Shown in pieces: positions 16,501 to 23,607 of a stretch of DNA of 24,025 bases. How positions within the stretch are numbered: position 1 is the first letter of the stretch; each line of letters starts with the position of its first letter. Source of the DNA: Saprospiraceae bacterium (lineage in GTDB: Bacteria > Bacteroidota > Bacteroidia > Chitinophagales > Saprospiraceae); the NCBI GenBank assembly GCA_027009605.1, contig JALVCY010000547.1:1-24025 (forward strand), in the 5' to 3' direction. Below the pieces are notes generated by a model, which was given only the letters and a program-made list of their open reading frames with translations, ran no database searches and was not told where the DNA came from. A program made the translations under genes and the position numbers.

Positions 16501-16744
16501 GACATGTATCAATCTTCAGGTTACCCATGAAAGTTGTGACAGCAGATAACCCATTCAAATTGGTGACATCTGTCCCAGTAATTCTCAAATCATTCAAGAT
16601 GGTTGTACAACCGGGATAATTTGTTTGAAAATTATCAATGTCACTTTGGGACGACCATAGGGTGTCAGTCGTGCAAGTTTGGCCGGAAAGGGATAGGCCA
16701 ACGAAGATGAAAAAACTAAAAATTATAAGAGTTTTGTTGATCAT
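13580..16744 (-). CDS. Large secreted L-domain/leucine-rich-repeat protein with T9SS sorting domain
   Basis: 1054 residues. Signal peptide about 1-21 (MINKTLIIFSFFIFVGLSLS). Residues about 45-445 are roughly 17 repeats of 22-24 residues of the type LTSLDGLQNITSVGGSLxIxxNPxL, which is the receptor L-domain/leucine-rich pattern. A cysteine-containing linker follows, then an SdrD B-like module (484-570: GTVHADYNNNCQTDANEEPL...GFYKLFVPSPGTYSV). Next come CARDB/DUF11-like beta domains (about 580-810), a DUF7619-like domain (about 838-960: IERGQDIEYKINFQNTGADT) and a type A T9SS tail (975-1054: NASPNPFYSETTFQVD...GRLTVF). The layout is that of surface adhesins or matrix proteins of Saprospiraceae-like bacteria; the ligand is unknown. 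It is transcribed divergently from the gene at 17177 and has its own terminator. Confidence 0.9.
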   Translation of the reverse strand: MINKTLIIFSFFIFVGLSLSGQTCTTDTLWSSQSDIDNFQTNYPGCTTILNDLRITGTDVTNLNGLSAVTTFMGNLKIDTCPQLTSLIGLNQVDTIYSGFYIEKNDYLQTLDGINNLKSVEGELKIRYNNSLSSITNIGGLNHIGFNLEVIGNPRLKNLNGFQAISNINRSLYISANDSLTSVTGLDNLQSVGELLIMSQNPQLADLSPFNKIESIGVSLILVDNPALASLDGLQNITSVGSKIQIENCAITDLQGLNGLTTVHDSLIIYRNPNLTSLAGLANISSMDVLKIKENPALISLDGLTGLHAVGDMDISYNSQLTSLEGLQNVTDFNGSVLLIYNKNKDLAGLEQASVIHGYLGVNYNHYLKSLDGLDNLKSIDGFLAFSWNDSLTDVSALSNLDSVKGGFVYIDGNQSLETLHGLENMFYIGGSSIDILNNPKLTFCAMPSICYHQTYANHFLAENNGPGCATNSEIENACGGPVIQGTVHADYNNNCQTDANEEPLANWLIRAIGNNDTIQDYTDKLGFYKLFVPSPGTYSVTAFPPDYWSESCTGTVDVSMDNNQDVGTVHFYGQEDINCPLLSVDVTSPTVTPCQNTYFKVKYCNNGTVVAHNTQVTIKFGESVTVTSAMFAGAMLGYTDLGDNTFRFDLSDAFVGNCQEFTVFATISCDAIEGQAICAYANITPNENCAPVDPNWSGASIQVSGKCTAGNVILKVKNVGVGTMNTQLTDGIIVEDWVLLREQVQLNPNDSIVHTFPADGKTYALKIDQEAYHPGQSNPIVVIEGCGTNASGTFSTGYTLQLPEDDADPFKSIDCQEVRLGITATDQQNFPIGYGGKHYIERGQDIEYKINFQNTGADTLRNMVIKEVLSKYLDKSTLQLGASSQPYILHIYGDTLFFKMPNLSIPPKDTNEVTSQGFIKFRISQLPELPNDTKIENTAFLYYGTTDTATTNTVFNTIGEDFILVDIFSPKNPHLKLNASPNPFYSETTFQVDGISFKTAQFFLYDQMGQLVRREQFSGKRFKLLKENLKQGVYSFEILFDNNTKANGRLTVF

Positions 16745-16764
16745 AGAGCTCCCAATTTAATTTA

Positions 16765-16929
16765 GTAACTAGTAAGTCAGAAATATTTCGACCCCAAAAG
16801 TCTATTTTTCTACTAGATTCCGTCTATTTTTTTAGCAATAGCCTTTGCAATTGCTAAAGAAGCAGTCTTCATCCGGAGAAAAAAAAATAGCTCTTTTTTA
16901 TCTCAAAAGCATCCCTGCGGACTAGTTAC
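16765..16929. mobile_element. Possible degenerate fourth MITE-like element (165 bp)
   Basis: GTAACTAGT at 16765-16773 and ACTAGTTAC at 16921-16929 are perfect 9-base inverted ends. A 9-bp stem (TTTAGCAAT / ATTGCTAAA, 16831-16858) sits almost exactly at the centre. Length, GTAACT ends and central hairpin match the layout of the three clear MITEs, but the inside sequence is different and the flanking 8-mers agree at only 5 of 8 bases. It begins 20 bases upstream of the L-domain gene start, so that gene's promoter would lie within it. Confidence 0.35.
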
Positions 16930-17022
16930 TTTGTTTGTTAATTTGCTGTCTGTTTTTGGATAGTACAAAAGTCGGTATTAATTGGATGTAAGAAAAATAC
17001 AAATTTTGATGATTGTAGCGCC

Positions 17023-17050
17023 TTTTTTTTGATTTTTTTTGATTTTTTTT
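17023..17050. promoter_or_regulatory. Three T8 tracts at exact 10-base spacing (curved DNA)
   Basis: T8 runs at 17023-17030, 17033-17040 and 17043-17050 repeat every 10 bases, one helical turn. Such phased A/T tracts bend DNA. They lie about 70-100 bases upstream of the TATATTTG promoter of the gene at 17177. Confidence 0.5.
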
Positions 17051-17097
17051 GCATAAATACCTGATTACAAGCTAGTTATATTTTTTCACATTTTTAC

Positions 17098-17129
17098 TTT
17101 GTAAAAAAAAAACGTTTGTTGTATATTTG
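17098..17129 (+). promoter_or_regulatory. Promoter of the 467-aa protein gene
   Basis: TTTG (17098-17101), 20 bases, then TATATTTG (17122-17129), an exact fit to the Bacteroidota consensus. The leader would be about 40 bases. Confidence 0.75.
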
Positions 17130-17176
17130 TGATTAGTTAAAAAAACATAGAAAAAAGGGAATAAAATATTGAATTA

Positions 17177-18580
17177 ATGAAAAAAACACTAATCTGGGAG
17201 GGATTACATGGCTTAACCAAGCGAGAGCTGGATGCATTTTTACGGTTTATACACTCCCCTTACTTCAATGTTCGAGAAGATTTGATTGCCTTGGGGGATT
17301 TTTTATTGTCGGAAGAAGTATTAGCAAGGGATGACTTGAGCAAAAAAGAAGTATTTTACCAGGTCTATCCGGCATCAATGACCTATAATGACCAAAAGAT
17401 GCGCTTACTATTGAGTTATTTACAAAAACAATTTGAGCTCTTTATAAGCATGGAAGAGCTAAAAAAACAGCCGGCCGAGGCCTCCTGGCTCTTACTGGAA
17501 GGATTGAAGCACCGAAATTTGGCAAAAAATTATTCTAAAAAGCTAAAACACTGCCAAATCCAATTTGAAAAACGAGACCAAAAGGATTGGGCTTATTATT
17601 TTGGGAAGTATCGGCTTGGGCTTCAAAGCTGGTATTTGGCTCAATCAAGGGGTGAGAAATTCATTAATCACTCCGGATTAATTGATTCTTTAGATCGTTT
17701 TTATTTGACTGCTAAGCTACGCGTAGCGTGTTCAGCACTTTTTTATAAATCTGTACATGATAGCAATTATGAATTTCCTTTATTGGATAATATCATGTCC
17801 ATCGCCTCCCAAGAAAGGTTTCTGAGAATTCCTTCCATCTCCATTTACTATCACTTTATAAAGATGATGCAAGGAGGAGATGAGAAGGTGGTTGAGCGAC
17901 TAGATGATGGTTTGTTTACACAAAAGAATAATTTTTCTGATGCAGAATTTGAAGAGGCCTTTAAGATGATCTTAAACTATTACATTCGAAAGATTAATCA
18001 AAATAATCTGGAATTTGTCCCTAAAGTACTAGATTACTACAAGAAGGGTTTGGAATTAAAATTACTTTTTGAAGACGGCTACCTTTCAAAGGTGTCGTTT
18101 AGTAATATTACAGCCATGGCTCTACAAGTGGGAGATACAGAGTGGGTGGCTGATTTTATCGAGTCCTATAAGCCATTCTTGAGAAAGGATATCCGTAAAG
18201 AGACTTACAGCCTGAATAAGGCTCGATTGGAACATAAACGAAAGAACTATGGCCAAGCGCTAGAGTTATTGGCAGATGTTAATTATAGCGATTTGTTTTA
18301 TGCGGTTACTGCCCGAATTTTACAAATAAAAATCTATTGGGAGACTTCGGAAAGAGAACTCCTAGACCACCACCTTCACTCTTTAAAGTTCTTCTTGAAA
18401 CGAAAGAAAGTAGTGGGTTACCATTATCGAATGTGGTCAGATTCGATTGCTTTCATCAGAAAATTGGATAATCTAAATCCTTATGACAAAGAGAAAATTG
18501 AACAGTTTAAACAGGAAGTGAGAGAAAAGGATGTCTTAATGGAAAGAGCTTGGCTCTTGGAGCAGCTGGATCGGTTGTAA
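17177..18580 (+). CDS. Conserved-looking helical protein of unknown function
   Basis: 467 residues, no signal peptide, no transmembrane segment, so probably cytoplasmic. It is almost entirely helical and rich in charged residues, Leu and aromatic residues. The start LTKRELDAFLRFIHSPYFNVREDLIALGDFLL (about 13-44) resembles a family of uncharacterised Saprospiraceae/Chitinophagales proteins that begin with a 'L(S/T)K.E...F..F..SP.FN.R.D...L' motif; this is from memory and I know no function for it. Later parts (ALELLADVNYSDLFY, TARILQIKIYWETSERELLDHHLHSLKFFLKRKK) look like TPR-type helical pairs. It has a strong promoter (17098-17129), stands alone on its strand, and is followed by a MITE and a bidirectional terminator. 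G+C is nearer to that of the housekeeping genes than to the AT-rich block. Confidence 0.8.
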   Translation: MKKTLIWEGLHGLTKRELDAFLRFIHSPYFNVREDLIALGDFLLSEEVLARDDLSKKEVFYQVYPASMTYNDQKMRLLLSYLQKQFELFISMEELKKQPAEASWLLLEGLKHRNLAKNYSKKLKHCQIQFEKRDQKDWAYYFGKYRLGLQSWYLAQSRGEKFINHSGLIDSLDRFYLTAKLRVACSALFYKSVHDSNYEFPLLDNIMSIASQERFLRIPSISIYYHFIKMMQGGDEKVVERLDDGLFTQKNNFSDAEFEEAFKMILNYYIRKINQNNLEFVPKVLDYYKKGLELKLLFEDGYLSKVSFSNITAMALQVGDTEWVADFIESYKPFLRKDIRKETYSLNKARLEHKRKNYGQALELLADVNYSDLFYAVTARILQIKIYWETSERELLDHHLHSLKFFLKRKKVVGYHYRMWSDSIAFIRKLDNLNPYDKEKIEQFKQEVREKDVLMERAWLLEQLDRL

Positions 18581-18647
18581 GAAAGGGGCAAGGGTTGGGT
18601 TTCCCAAAAATCTGCGGGCAAAATAAGACGGGAAAGATAGTGGAAAA

Positions 18648-18809
18648 GTAACTATTTAGCCAGCCGCTCATTTTCGCTAGAAAATGCCCTTTTTGCGCCT
18701 GTTTTTGCTAAAATTTTCTCACGTAGGGACGCACGGCCGTGGATACCTACGTCAACATCCACAAAAATACCTATTTTCTATCTAAAAATTGGGACACCTA
18801 AACAGTTAC
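18648..18809 (+). mobile_element. IS66-type MITE, copy 3 (162 bp)
   Basis: Starts GTAACTATTTAGCC and ends CCTAAACAGTTAC. Flanks are GTGGAAAA (18640-18647) and GTGAAAAA (18810-18817), an 8-base duplication with one difference. The core palindrome (18721-18752) has two changes on its right arm compared with copy 1. The left 73 bases differ from copy 1 at about five positions. It lies 67 bases after the stop of the 467-aa protein gene, between two convergent genes. Confidence 0.88.
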
Positions 18810-18857
18810 GTGAAAAATTTGATTTTTGTGCTATCAATTTCCAGATGGGAATTGGCG

Positions 18858-18897
18858 AAAAAAAAAGGAGATTGGCCGCGCCAATCCCCTTTTTTTT
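18858..18897. terminator. Bidirectional intrinsic terminator
   Basis: A9 (18858-18866), a 10-bp GC-rich stem with one mismatch (GGAGATTGGC-cgc-GCCAATCCCC, 18867-18889), then T8 (18890-18897). It serves both the plus-strand gene ending at 18580 and the minus-strand gene ending at 18917. Confidence 0.88.
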
Positions 18898-18916
18898 ATA
18901 TGAACCCAAACCGGTA

Positions 18917-21900
18917 TCAATCCATTTTGACGAATCTAATCACTTGGTTCGCATCTTGGCCGGTCGTTTTCAAGAAATACATACCGGGCTCCAAATCCTG
19001 AATCTCAAAATCAATTTCATTGACCCCTTTCTCAAGGTCTGCCTTGGTCGTGGATTGGGCTTGTCCTTGGGCATTAAAAATCAAGAACTGCACGGTTGCT
19101 TCTTTTTCCGAAAGGATGCGTGCCGTAATAATATCATCCGCCGGATTGGGATACATGGACATCAATTTGGTTCCAATGATGGGAAGTGGAACATACTGAT
19201 AAGGCGCCGGTTGAGAAGCTCCACAATTCATTTCCATCACATATTTTTTGGCGACCCACATATTGGCCATTTCCCAAGTGCCCGCCCAAAAATTCATAAT
19301 AGCATAATCCGCTTCCGGACTGTTTCCATAGCTCAAATCTAAGGTGACCGCATCTCCATTAGCCCACTGTCCGGTGCCTTCTGTTGTAGCATCGTTGAAA
19401 CCAATGAAAACCATGTTATTTCCCAGCATAGACATTAGATAGTCATTTTCTGCTTGGGTGTTCATGGAGGCTAAATACCCCCCTGCATTTTCCGCAAGGG
19501 TCTTGGCTTGATTCCAGTTGGCTTCATCATTGGAAAGATAATAACCATGACCACCATAACTGCCTAAAAGTGTGTAGCCGGGTAAGTCATTGCAATTGCT
19601 TGCCCCTCCCGTTACCGTAATGGTAAACCCACAGGTCGCCGTGTTGCCACAAAGGTCGGTGGCTTCGTAAGTAACATTGTAAGAGCCGGCGGCTAAATTA
19701 GAGCCCGATGTTGGTCCGCCGGTTTGGGTGACAGTTACTTGTTGGTTGCTACAGGTCGTTACCGCCGAAGGTGCCGCCCAACTAACGGTTGTTCCAACAC
19801 TACCGGGTGGGATGGTGACTGAGATGTCATTTCTACAGTTAATGACCAACTGACCGATGCTGCCGCAATCAGCTTCCATAATAAAGGGCTTATAGACGCC
19901 TTGACTAACCATTTGCCAAGTACCGGCCCAAAAATTCATGACAGCATAGTCATTAGTAGAAGAGTTAGCGTAGCTCAAGTCCAAAGTAACAGCCTCTCCA
20001 TTAGCCCATTCTCCGATGCCTTCTGTTGTCGCATCGTTAAAGCCGATGAAAGCCATTTTACTACCCAATACTGATTTTACAAAATCATTTTCCGCTTGGG
20101 TATTCATGGTCGCTAGATAGCCTCCCGCATTTTCCGCAAGGGTCTTAGCTTCATCCCAAGGTGTAGAAGCATTGGACAAATAGTAGCCATGCCCGTTGAA
20201 TTCACCGAGTAAAGTAAAACCGGCTTTTGGGCCACAACCACCGCCACCACTGTAAGGCACTATGGTTACGGTAAAGGTGCAAGTAGCAGAATTGCCACAT
20301 TGGTCTGTAGCTAAGTAGGTAATTGTATAAGTCCCCGCACTAAAATTAGAACCGGAATTAGCCCCGGCTGTTTGCGTAAGCGTAATATTGTTTCCTGAGG
20401 AGCATGTGGTCGTTGCTGTGGGCATTGACCAGTTAACCGGAATTTCGGTGACGCCGGCTCCCAAGGTTCGCGTAATATCTGCAGGGCAATTTGACAGAGT
20501 AAGGTCTCCACTGCTACCGGAACAAGTTTTTTCCATAACAAAAGGACGACTCACCCACTGATTCTCAAAAGCCCAAGTCCCATCCCATGGTAATAGCGTT
20601 GCATAATCAAAATCATTGCCATTGGCATTACACCAAGTGCAGGCCGTGTTATAATTCGTGTAAGTGACCGGGTCATTATTAGCCCAGACTAAATTGCCTT
20701 CTGTCTGTGCATCATTGAGCCCAATCAGGACGATGTCGGTCACACCGGCTTGAACTAAGGCATTTTCTTGAGCGGAATTGATGGCCACTAAATATCCGTT
20801 GCTTTGCTGAGCAGCGGCTTGAGCATCATTCCAATTCATAGAAGTATTGGAAAGATAATAGCCGTGGTTATTTTGTTCCCCAATCTTAGTATAACCCACT
20901 TCTTCTCCACAAGAAGTAGCCACTCCTTGAGTGACAATCACAGAAAATGAGCAGGTGGCGGAAGACCCACATTGGTCTGTTGCTTGGTAAGTAATAGGGT
21001 GCGTACCTACGGTAAAATTACTACCGGACGGCAAGCCTGTCGTTTGAGTGACTGTCGTATTGGCACTGGTGCCACAATTGGTGGTCGCAGTAGGTGTCGC
21101 CCACGAAGCAACAGCCGTCGTTGCCCCATTGGATGTGGTAACATTGACATCCGGTGGACAAGTCATAGACACTGTACTAGAACCACCGGCACTGACCACG
21201 ACTTCAAAACTACAAGAAGCCGTATTTCCGCATTGGTCAAAAGCAGAATAGGTAATGGTGTGTGACCCCATCCAAAAATCAGATCCGGAAGGCATGCCTC
21301 CTGTTTGATTGACGGTAACAGTATTATCCAAAGGACAAGTGGAAATCGCTGTCGGCGGATTCCAAACACCTACGACTGTAGAAGCACCTTGCGGTAAAGA
21401 CAAATTAAGCGTAGGCGGGCAAGTCAGGGTAATATTGCCATTACCCGGGTCTGATCCATCCAATAAATAGATTGGGCGACCGGTTAGCTGAATATTATTC
21501 GGTGAAATATCTACGGCATTGTTGGTTTCCGAATAATTCCATTCCCGCTTGGACAAGGTCGAGATGCCAAAAGATGCCGGAAAAGAATAGGTACCTGATG
21601 CAGCTTCACTCAAATCCAAGGTGGTCTTAGCCCAAAGGATGTATTTGTAGCGATTATTGGCGACATCGTAGAAAGCGCCACCATCGAGATTATTAGGCAG
21701 ATTCATCGCTGCCGTCTTGGCGGCATCGTATTTAGTCCCAAATAAAACATCCGAAGTGGTTTTATAGGTAATACCTTCATTGGTTTTGGTCAGGTTATCG
21801 TAAGGCTGCGTGCCGGTGAAGTTTAGGTACATACCCAATAGGTCAAATTCTCCGGTAGCATCAGCCACGGTCTTTCTATCCGCTAATTGGTAAGGATGCA

Positions 21901-23086
21901 TTTGTCTAACGTCAATTTTCATGGCATTGACGACGGCTTTGGTGATGTAATTGACTTGCGATTCATCGGAAGCCATGGACTGTGCACCAAATTTGACCCT
22001 AGGAGAGTTAATTTCGGTAATAATCCACTCTTTTTTTGGATGAGTGACACCATCATAACCGTAAACTGCCAGCCGGTTTTGATAGGTATTCTTTCTTTTG
22101 ATAACACCTTGAGCAGCGGCATCCGAATTTCTATGATAGACCCATTGATTTGTATTGCTGTCCCACTCGCGTACACTTCCGTCAATATCAGGATAAGTAT
22201 GAAAGCCCATACAATCAAAATAGGCACCGCCACCTAGTGGATATTCCGGTGTCACGCTGCCATCGACGGGATTGTCTGTATTTCTAAGTACCGCATCCAA
22301 GAAGCTTTCAAAGCCGACACCGGCCAAAGTAACGTAAGCATCCGGATCCACGGTCTTGACTACGTCGTAGCAGATACGAAGCGTTCTGACAAAATGTTCG
22401 ATAGGAGCATGAAAGTGGTTGACGCAAGGAGATGGATCATTGTCCCACCAGTTGCCGGGGCCTCCGGGCGGTTGCCAACCTTGGACATAAGAGTGGTCAA
22501 AGCCGGGTTCATTCCAGATTTCCCAAAACTTTACATCATCCTTGTACAGGGTCACCAATTCATACATGTAAGCCGCCAAATAGTTGTCATCATTATAAGG
22601 AGTCCCGTTGGCGCCACCATCCCAAATAGGCGTGTATAAATTGGCAAACATGGTGGACTGACAATTCGTCGTATAAGGATCATTGCCACAATAAACATGG
22701 TAAGGGTCATTGCCGTCACAATAAATGGTCTGATCTCTATGCCATTCGGCCGGGAATCCGACGATCATCGTCAAATCTTTCATCCCGACATCTTGAAAGT
22801 GTTGGAAGTTATTGACATGGAAGTTTAAACCCCAAGTTTGCGTAAACTTTTCATATAGTGCCGGACGGGATGTTTTGGCACCAATGCCATTTAGGCCAAG
22901 GGAAGGGTTGCCGGCTGCAATATTAGCCAATTCAATACTGGTGTAGGGTGGATAATAGTCAAAATTAATTCCGGGTCTAAACAGACCGGTGTAGGGTGTA
23001 ACTTGATCATTAGCTGTATAATTGACTTGCGCCAAAATCGCCAAAGAAGTACTCAAGAGAAAAAAGAGTAGAAAATACTTTTTCAT
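18917..23086 (-). CDS. Extracellular glycoside-hydrolase-like protein with alternating HYR and C-type-lectin-like modules and T9SS tail
   Basis: 1389 residues from the ATG at 23084-23086; this start gives a clean signal peptide (MKKYFLLFFLLSTSLAILAQ), whereas the frame back to 23212 adds 42 residues unlike one. Residues about 25-545 resemble a clan GH-A TIM barrel with a beta-sandwich: KFWEIWNEPG holds the likely acid/base Glu193, GFHTYPD lies at 294-300, and EWIITEINSPR holds the likely nucleophile Glu358. A GH39- or GH5-like enzyme is possible; the substrate is unknown. Then follow HYR 1 (552-633), HYR 2 (638-719), lectin-like 1 (724-855), HYR 3 (861-944), lectin-like 2 (951-1074), HYR 4 (1079-1160), lectin-like 3 (1165-1288) and a T9SS type A tail (1305-1389; MYPNPADDIITARI ... 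VIRFVKMD). The lectin modules keep FIGFNDATTEG..WANG but lack an EPN or QPD calcium/sugar motif. The gene is monocistronic with a bidirectional terminator. Confidence 0.88.
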   Translation of the reverse strand: MKKYFLLFFLLSTSLAILAQVNYTANDQVTPYTGLFRPGINFDYYPPYTSIELANIAAGNPSLGLNGIGAKTSRPALYEKFTQTWGLNFHVNNFQHFQDVGMKDLTMIVGFPAEWHRDQTIYCDGNDPYHVYCGNDPYTTNCQSTMFANLYTPIWDGGANGTPYNDDNYLAAYMYELVTLYKDDVKFWEIWNEPGFDHSYVQGWQPPGGPGNWWDNDPSPCVNHFHAPIEHFVRTLRICYDVVKTVDPDAYVTLAGVGFESFLDAVLRNTDNPVDGSVTPEYPLGGGAYFDCMGFHTYPDIDGSVREWDSNTNQWVYHRNSDAAAQGVIKRKNTYQNRLAVYGYDGVTHPKKEWIITEINSPRVKFGAQSMASDESQVNYITKAVVNAMKIDVRQMHPYQLADRKTVADATGEFDLLGMYLNFTGTQPYDNLTKTNEGITYKTTSDVLFGTKYDAAKTAAMNLPNNLDGGAFYDVANNRYKYILWAKTTLDLSEAASGTYSFPASFGISTLSKREWNYSETNNAVDISPNNIQLTGRPIYLLDGSDPGNGNITLTCPPTLNLSLPQGASTVVGVWNPPTAISTCPLDNTVTVNQTGGMPSGSDFWMGSHTITYSAFDQCGNTASCSFEVVVSAGGSSTVSMTCPPDVNVTTSNGATTAVASWATPTATTNCGTSANTTVTQTTGLPSGSNFTVGTHPITYQATDQCGSSATCSFSVIVTQGVATSCGEEVGYTKIGEQNNHGYYLSNTSMNWNDAQAAAQQSNGYLVAINSAQENALVQAGVTDIVLIGLNDAQTEGNLVWANNDPVTYTNYNTACTWCNANGNDFDYATLLPWDGTWAFENQWVSRPFVMEKTCSGSSGDLTLSNCPADITRTLGAGVTEIPVNWSMPTATTTCSSGNNITLTQTAGANSGSNFSAGTYTITYLATDQCGNSATCTFTVTIVPYSGGGGCGPKAGFTLLGEFNGHGYYLSNASTPWDEAKTLAENAGGYLATMNTQAENDFVKSVLGSKMAFIGFNDATTEGIGEWANGEAVTLDLSYANSSTNDYAVMNFWAGTWQMVSQGVYKPFIMEADCGSIGQLVINCRNDISVTIPPGSVGTTVSWAAPSAVTTCSNQQVTVTQTGGPTSGSNLAAGSYNVTYEATDLCGNTATCGFTITVTGGASNCNDLPGYTLLGSYGGHGYYLSNDEANWNQAKTLAENAGGYLASMNTQAENDYLMSMLGNNMVFIGFNDATTEGTGQWANGDAVTLDLSYGNSPEADYAIMNFWAGTWEMANMWVAKKYVMEMNCGASQPAPYQYVPLPIIGTKLMSMYPNPADDIITARILSEKEATVQFLIFNAQGQAQSTTKADLEKGVNEIDFEIQDLEPGMYFLKTTGQDANQVIRFVKMD
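19223..19594 (-). repeat. Duplicated lectin-like module, copy 3
   Basis: Encodes residues 1165-1288 of the large protein. It shares long near-identical runs with 19865-20236 (AKTLAENAGGYLA.MNTQAEND, FIGFNDATTEG, AVTLDLSY, MNFWAGTW), so the two arose by recent internal duplication, probably together with the HYR module between them. Confidence 0.85.
19865..20236 (-). repeat. Duplicated lectin-like module, copy 2
   Basis: Encodes residues 951-1074. Near-identical to 19223-19594 and more distant from the first lectin-like module (residues 724-855), which carries an extra cysteine pair in NTACTWCNAN. Confidence 0.85.
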
Positions 23087-23137
23087 AGTTTTATTTTTGA
23101 AACAAAAAATGGATTGTGGATTACGCTCAGAGTAGTG

Positions 23138-23172
23138 CAAAAATGTAGAGACTACAAAACAAGTCCTAGCAA
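23138..23172 (-). promoter_or_regulatory. Possible promoter of the GH-lectin gene
   Basis: On the minus strand TTGC (23169-23172) precedes TACATTTTTG (23138-23147) by 21 bases. TACATTTT is a 7/8 match to TAnnTTTG. It would give a leader of about 45 bases before the chosen start and place the longer frame's start inside or upstream of the promoter. Confidence 0.35.
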
Positions 23173-23333
23173 TGGAGACAGACCGACGAGTCTGGACAGC
23201 AAATTTAACCAATTATTAGTGATAATACCTGAATTTAGCACTTGATTATTTGATATTGCCAAAAACTAAGGGTTATTACTTACCGATGCGGTGCTATTTC
23301 GATGGTTTTACGGCGTAGCGCCTAACGGGGAAG

Positions 23334-23386
23334 CCGTATAACGGTATAGCGGTGTAACGGTGTAACGGGCAGGCGGTCTAAAGATT
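23334..23386 (-). repeat. CCGTTA short tandem repeat, copy B (inverted)
   Basis: Reads on the minus strand as TTTAGACCGCCTGCCCG followed by ACCGTTA-type units and CGCTATACCGTTA. It is the inverted counterpart of 92-149, with the same order of sub-units. Confidence 0.7.
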
Positions 23387-23483
23387 TGCCCCATAGAATA
23401 AAGCAAGGAACTTATGTGTTGAATTCCATCCTTCTCCACTCTTAATTCTGCAATCTTAAATCTTAAATCTTAACTTTGTTGAT

Positions 23484-23505
23484 GTGAAAAGGCGTGCCTT
23501 TTCAC
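23484..23505. other. Perfect 10-bp hairpin
   Basis: GTGAAAAGGC-gt-GCCTTTTCAC is a perfect inverted repeat lying between the two copies of the 21-base direct repeat (23439 and 23511). No T-run follows on either strand. Confidence 0.6.
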
Positions 23506-23607
23506 TACGTCTCTTAATTCTGCAATCTTAATTCCGGTTGGAAAATGCCACATAGTTGGATTTTTCGTTGGTACTTCCGAATTCACTCGGGAGATGGTGA
23601 GCTTTTC

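Larger units (their letters stand above)
23213..23607. other. Gene-free spacer with repeats and a hairpin
   Basis: No supported gene. It holds an inverted CCGTTA array (23334-23386), a perfect 21-base direct repeat CTCTTAATTCTGCAATCTTA plus A (23439-23459 and 23511-23531), and a hairpin between them. Its last part, from about 23550, is a diverged partial unit of the tandem array that follows. Confidence 0.55.

Noticed and set aside
23087..23212. N-terminal extension of the GH-lectin protein
   Set aside because: It would bury a good signal peptide 42 residues inside the protein and overlaps the likely promoter.
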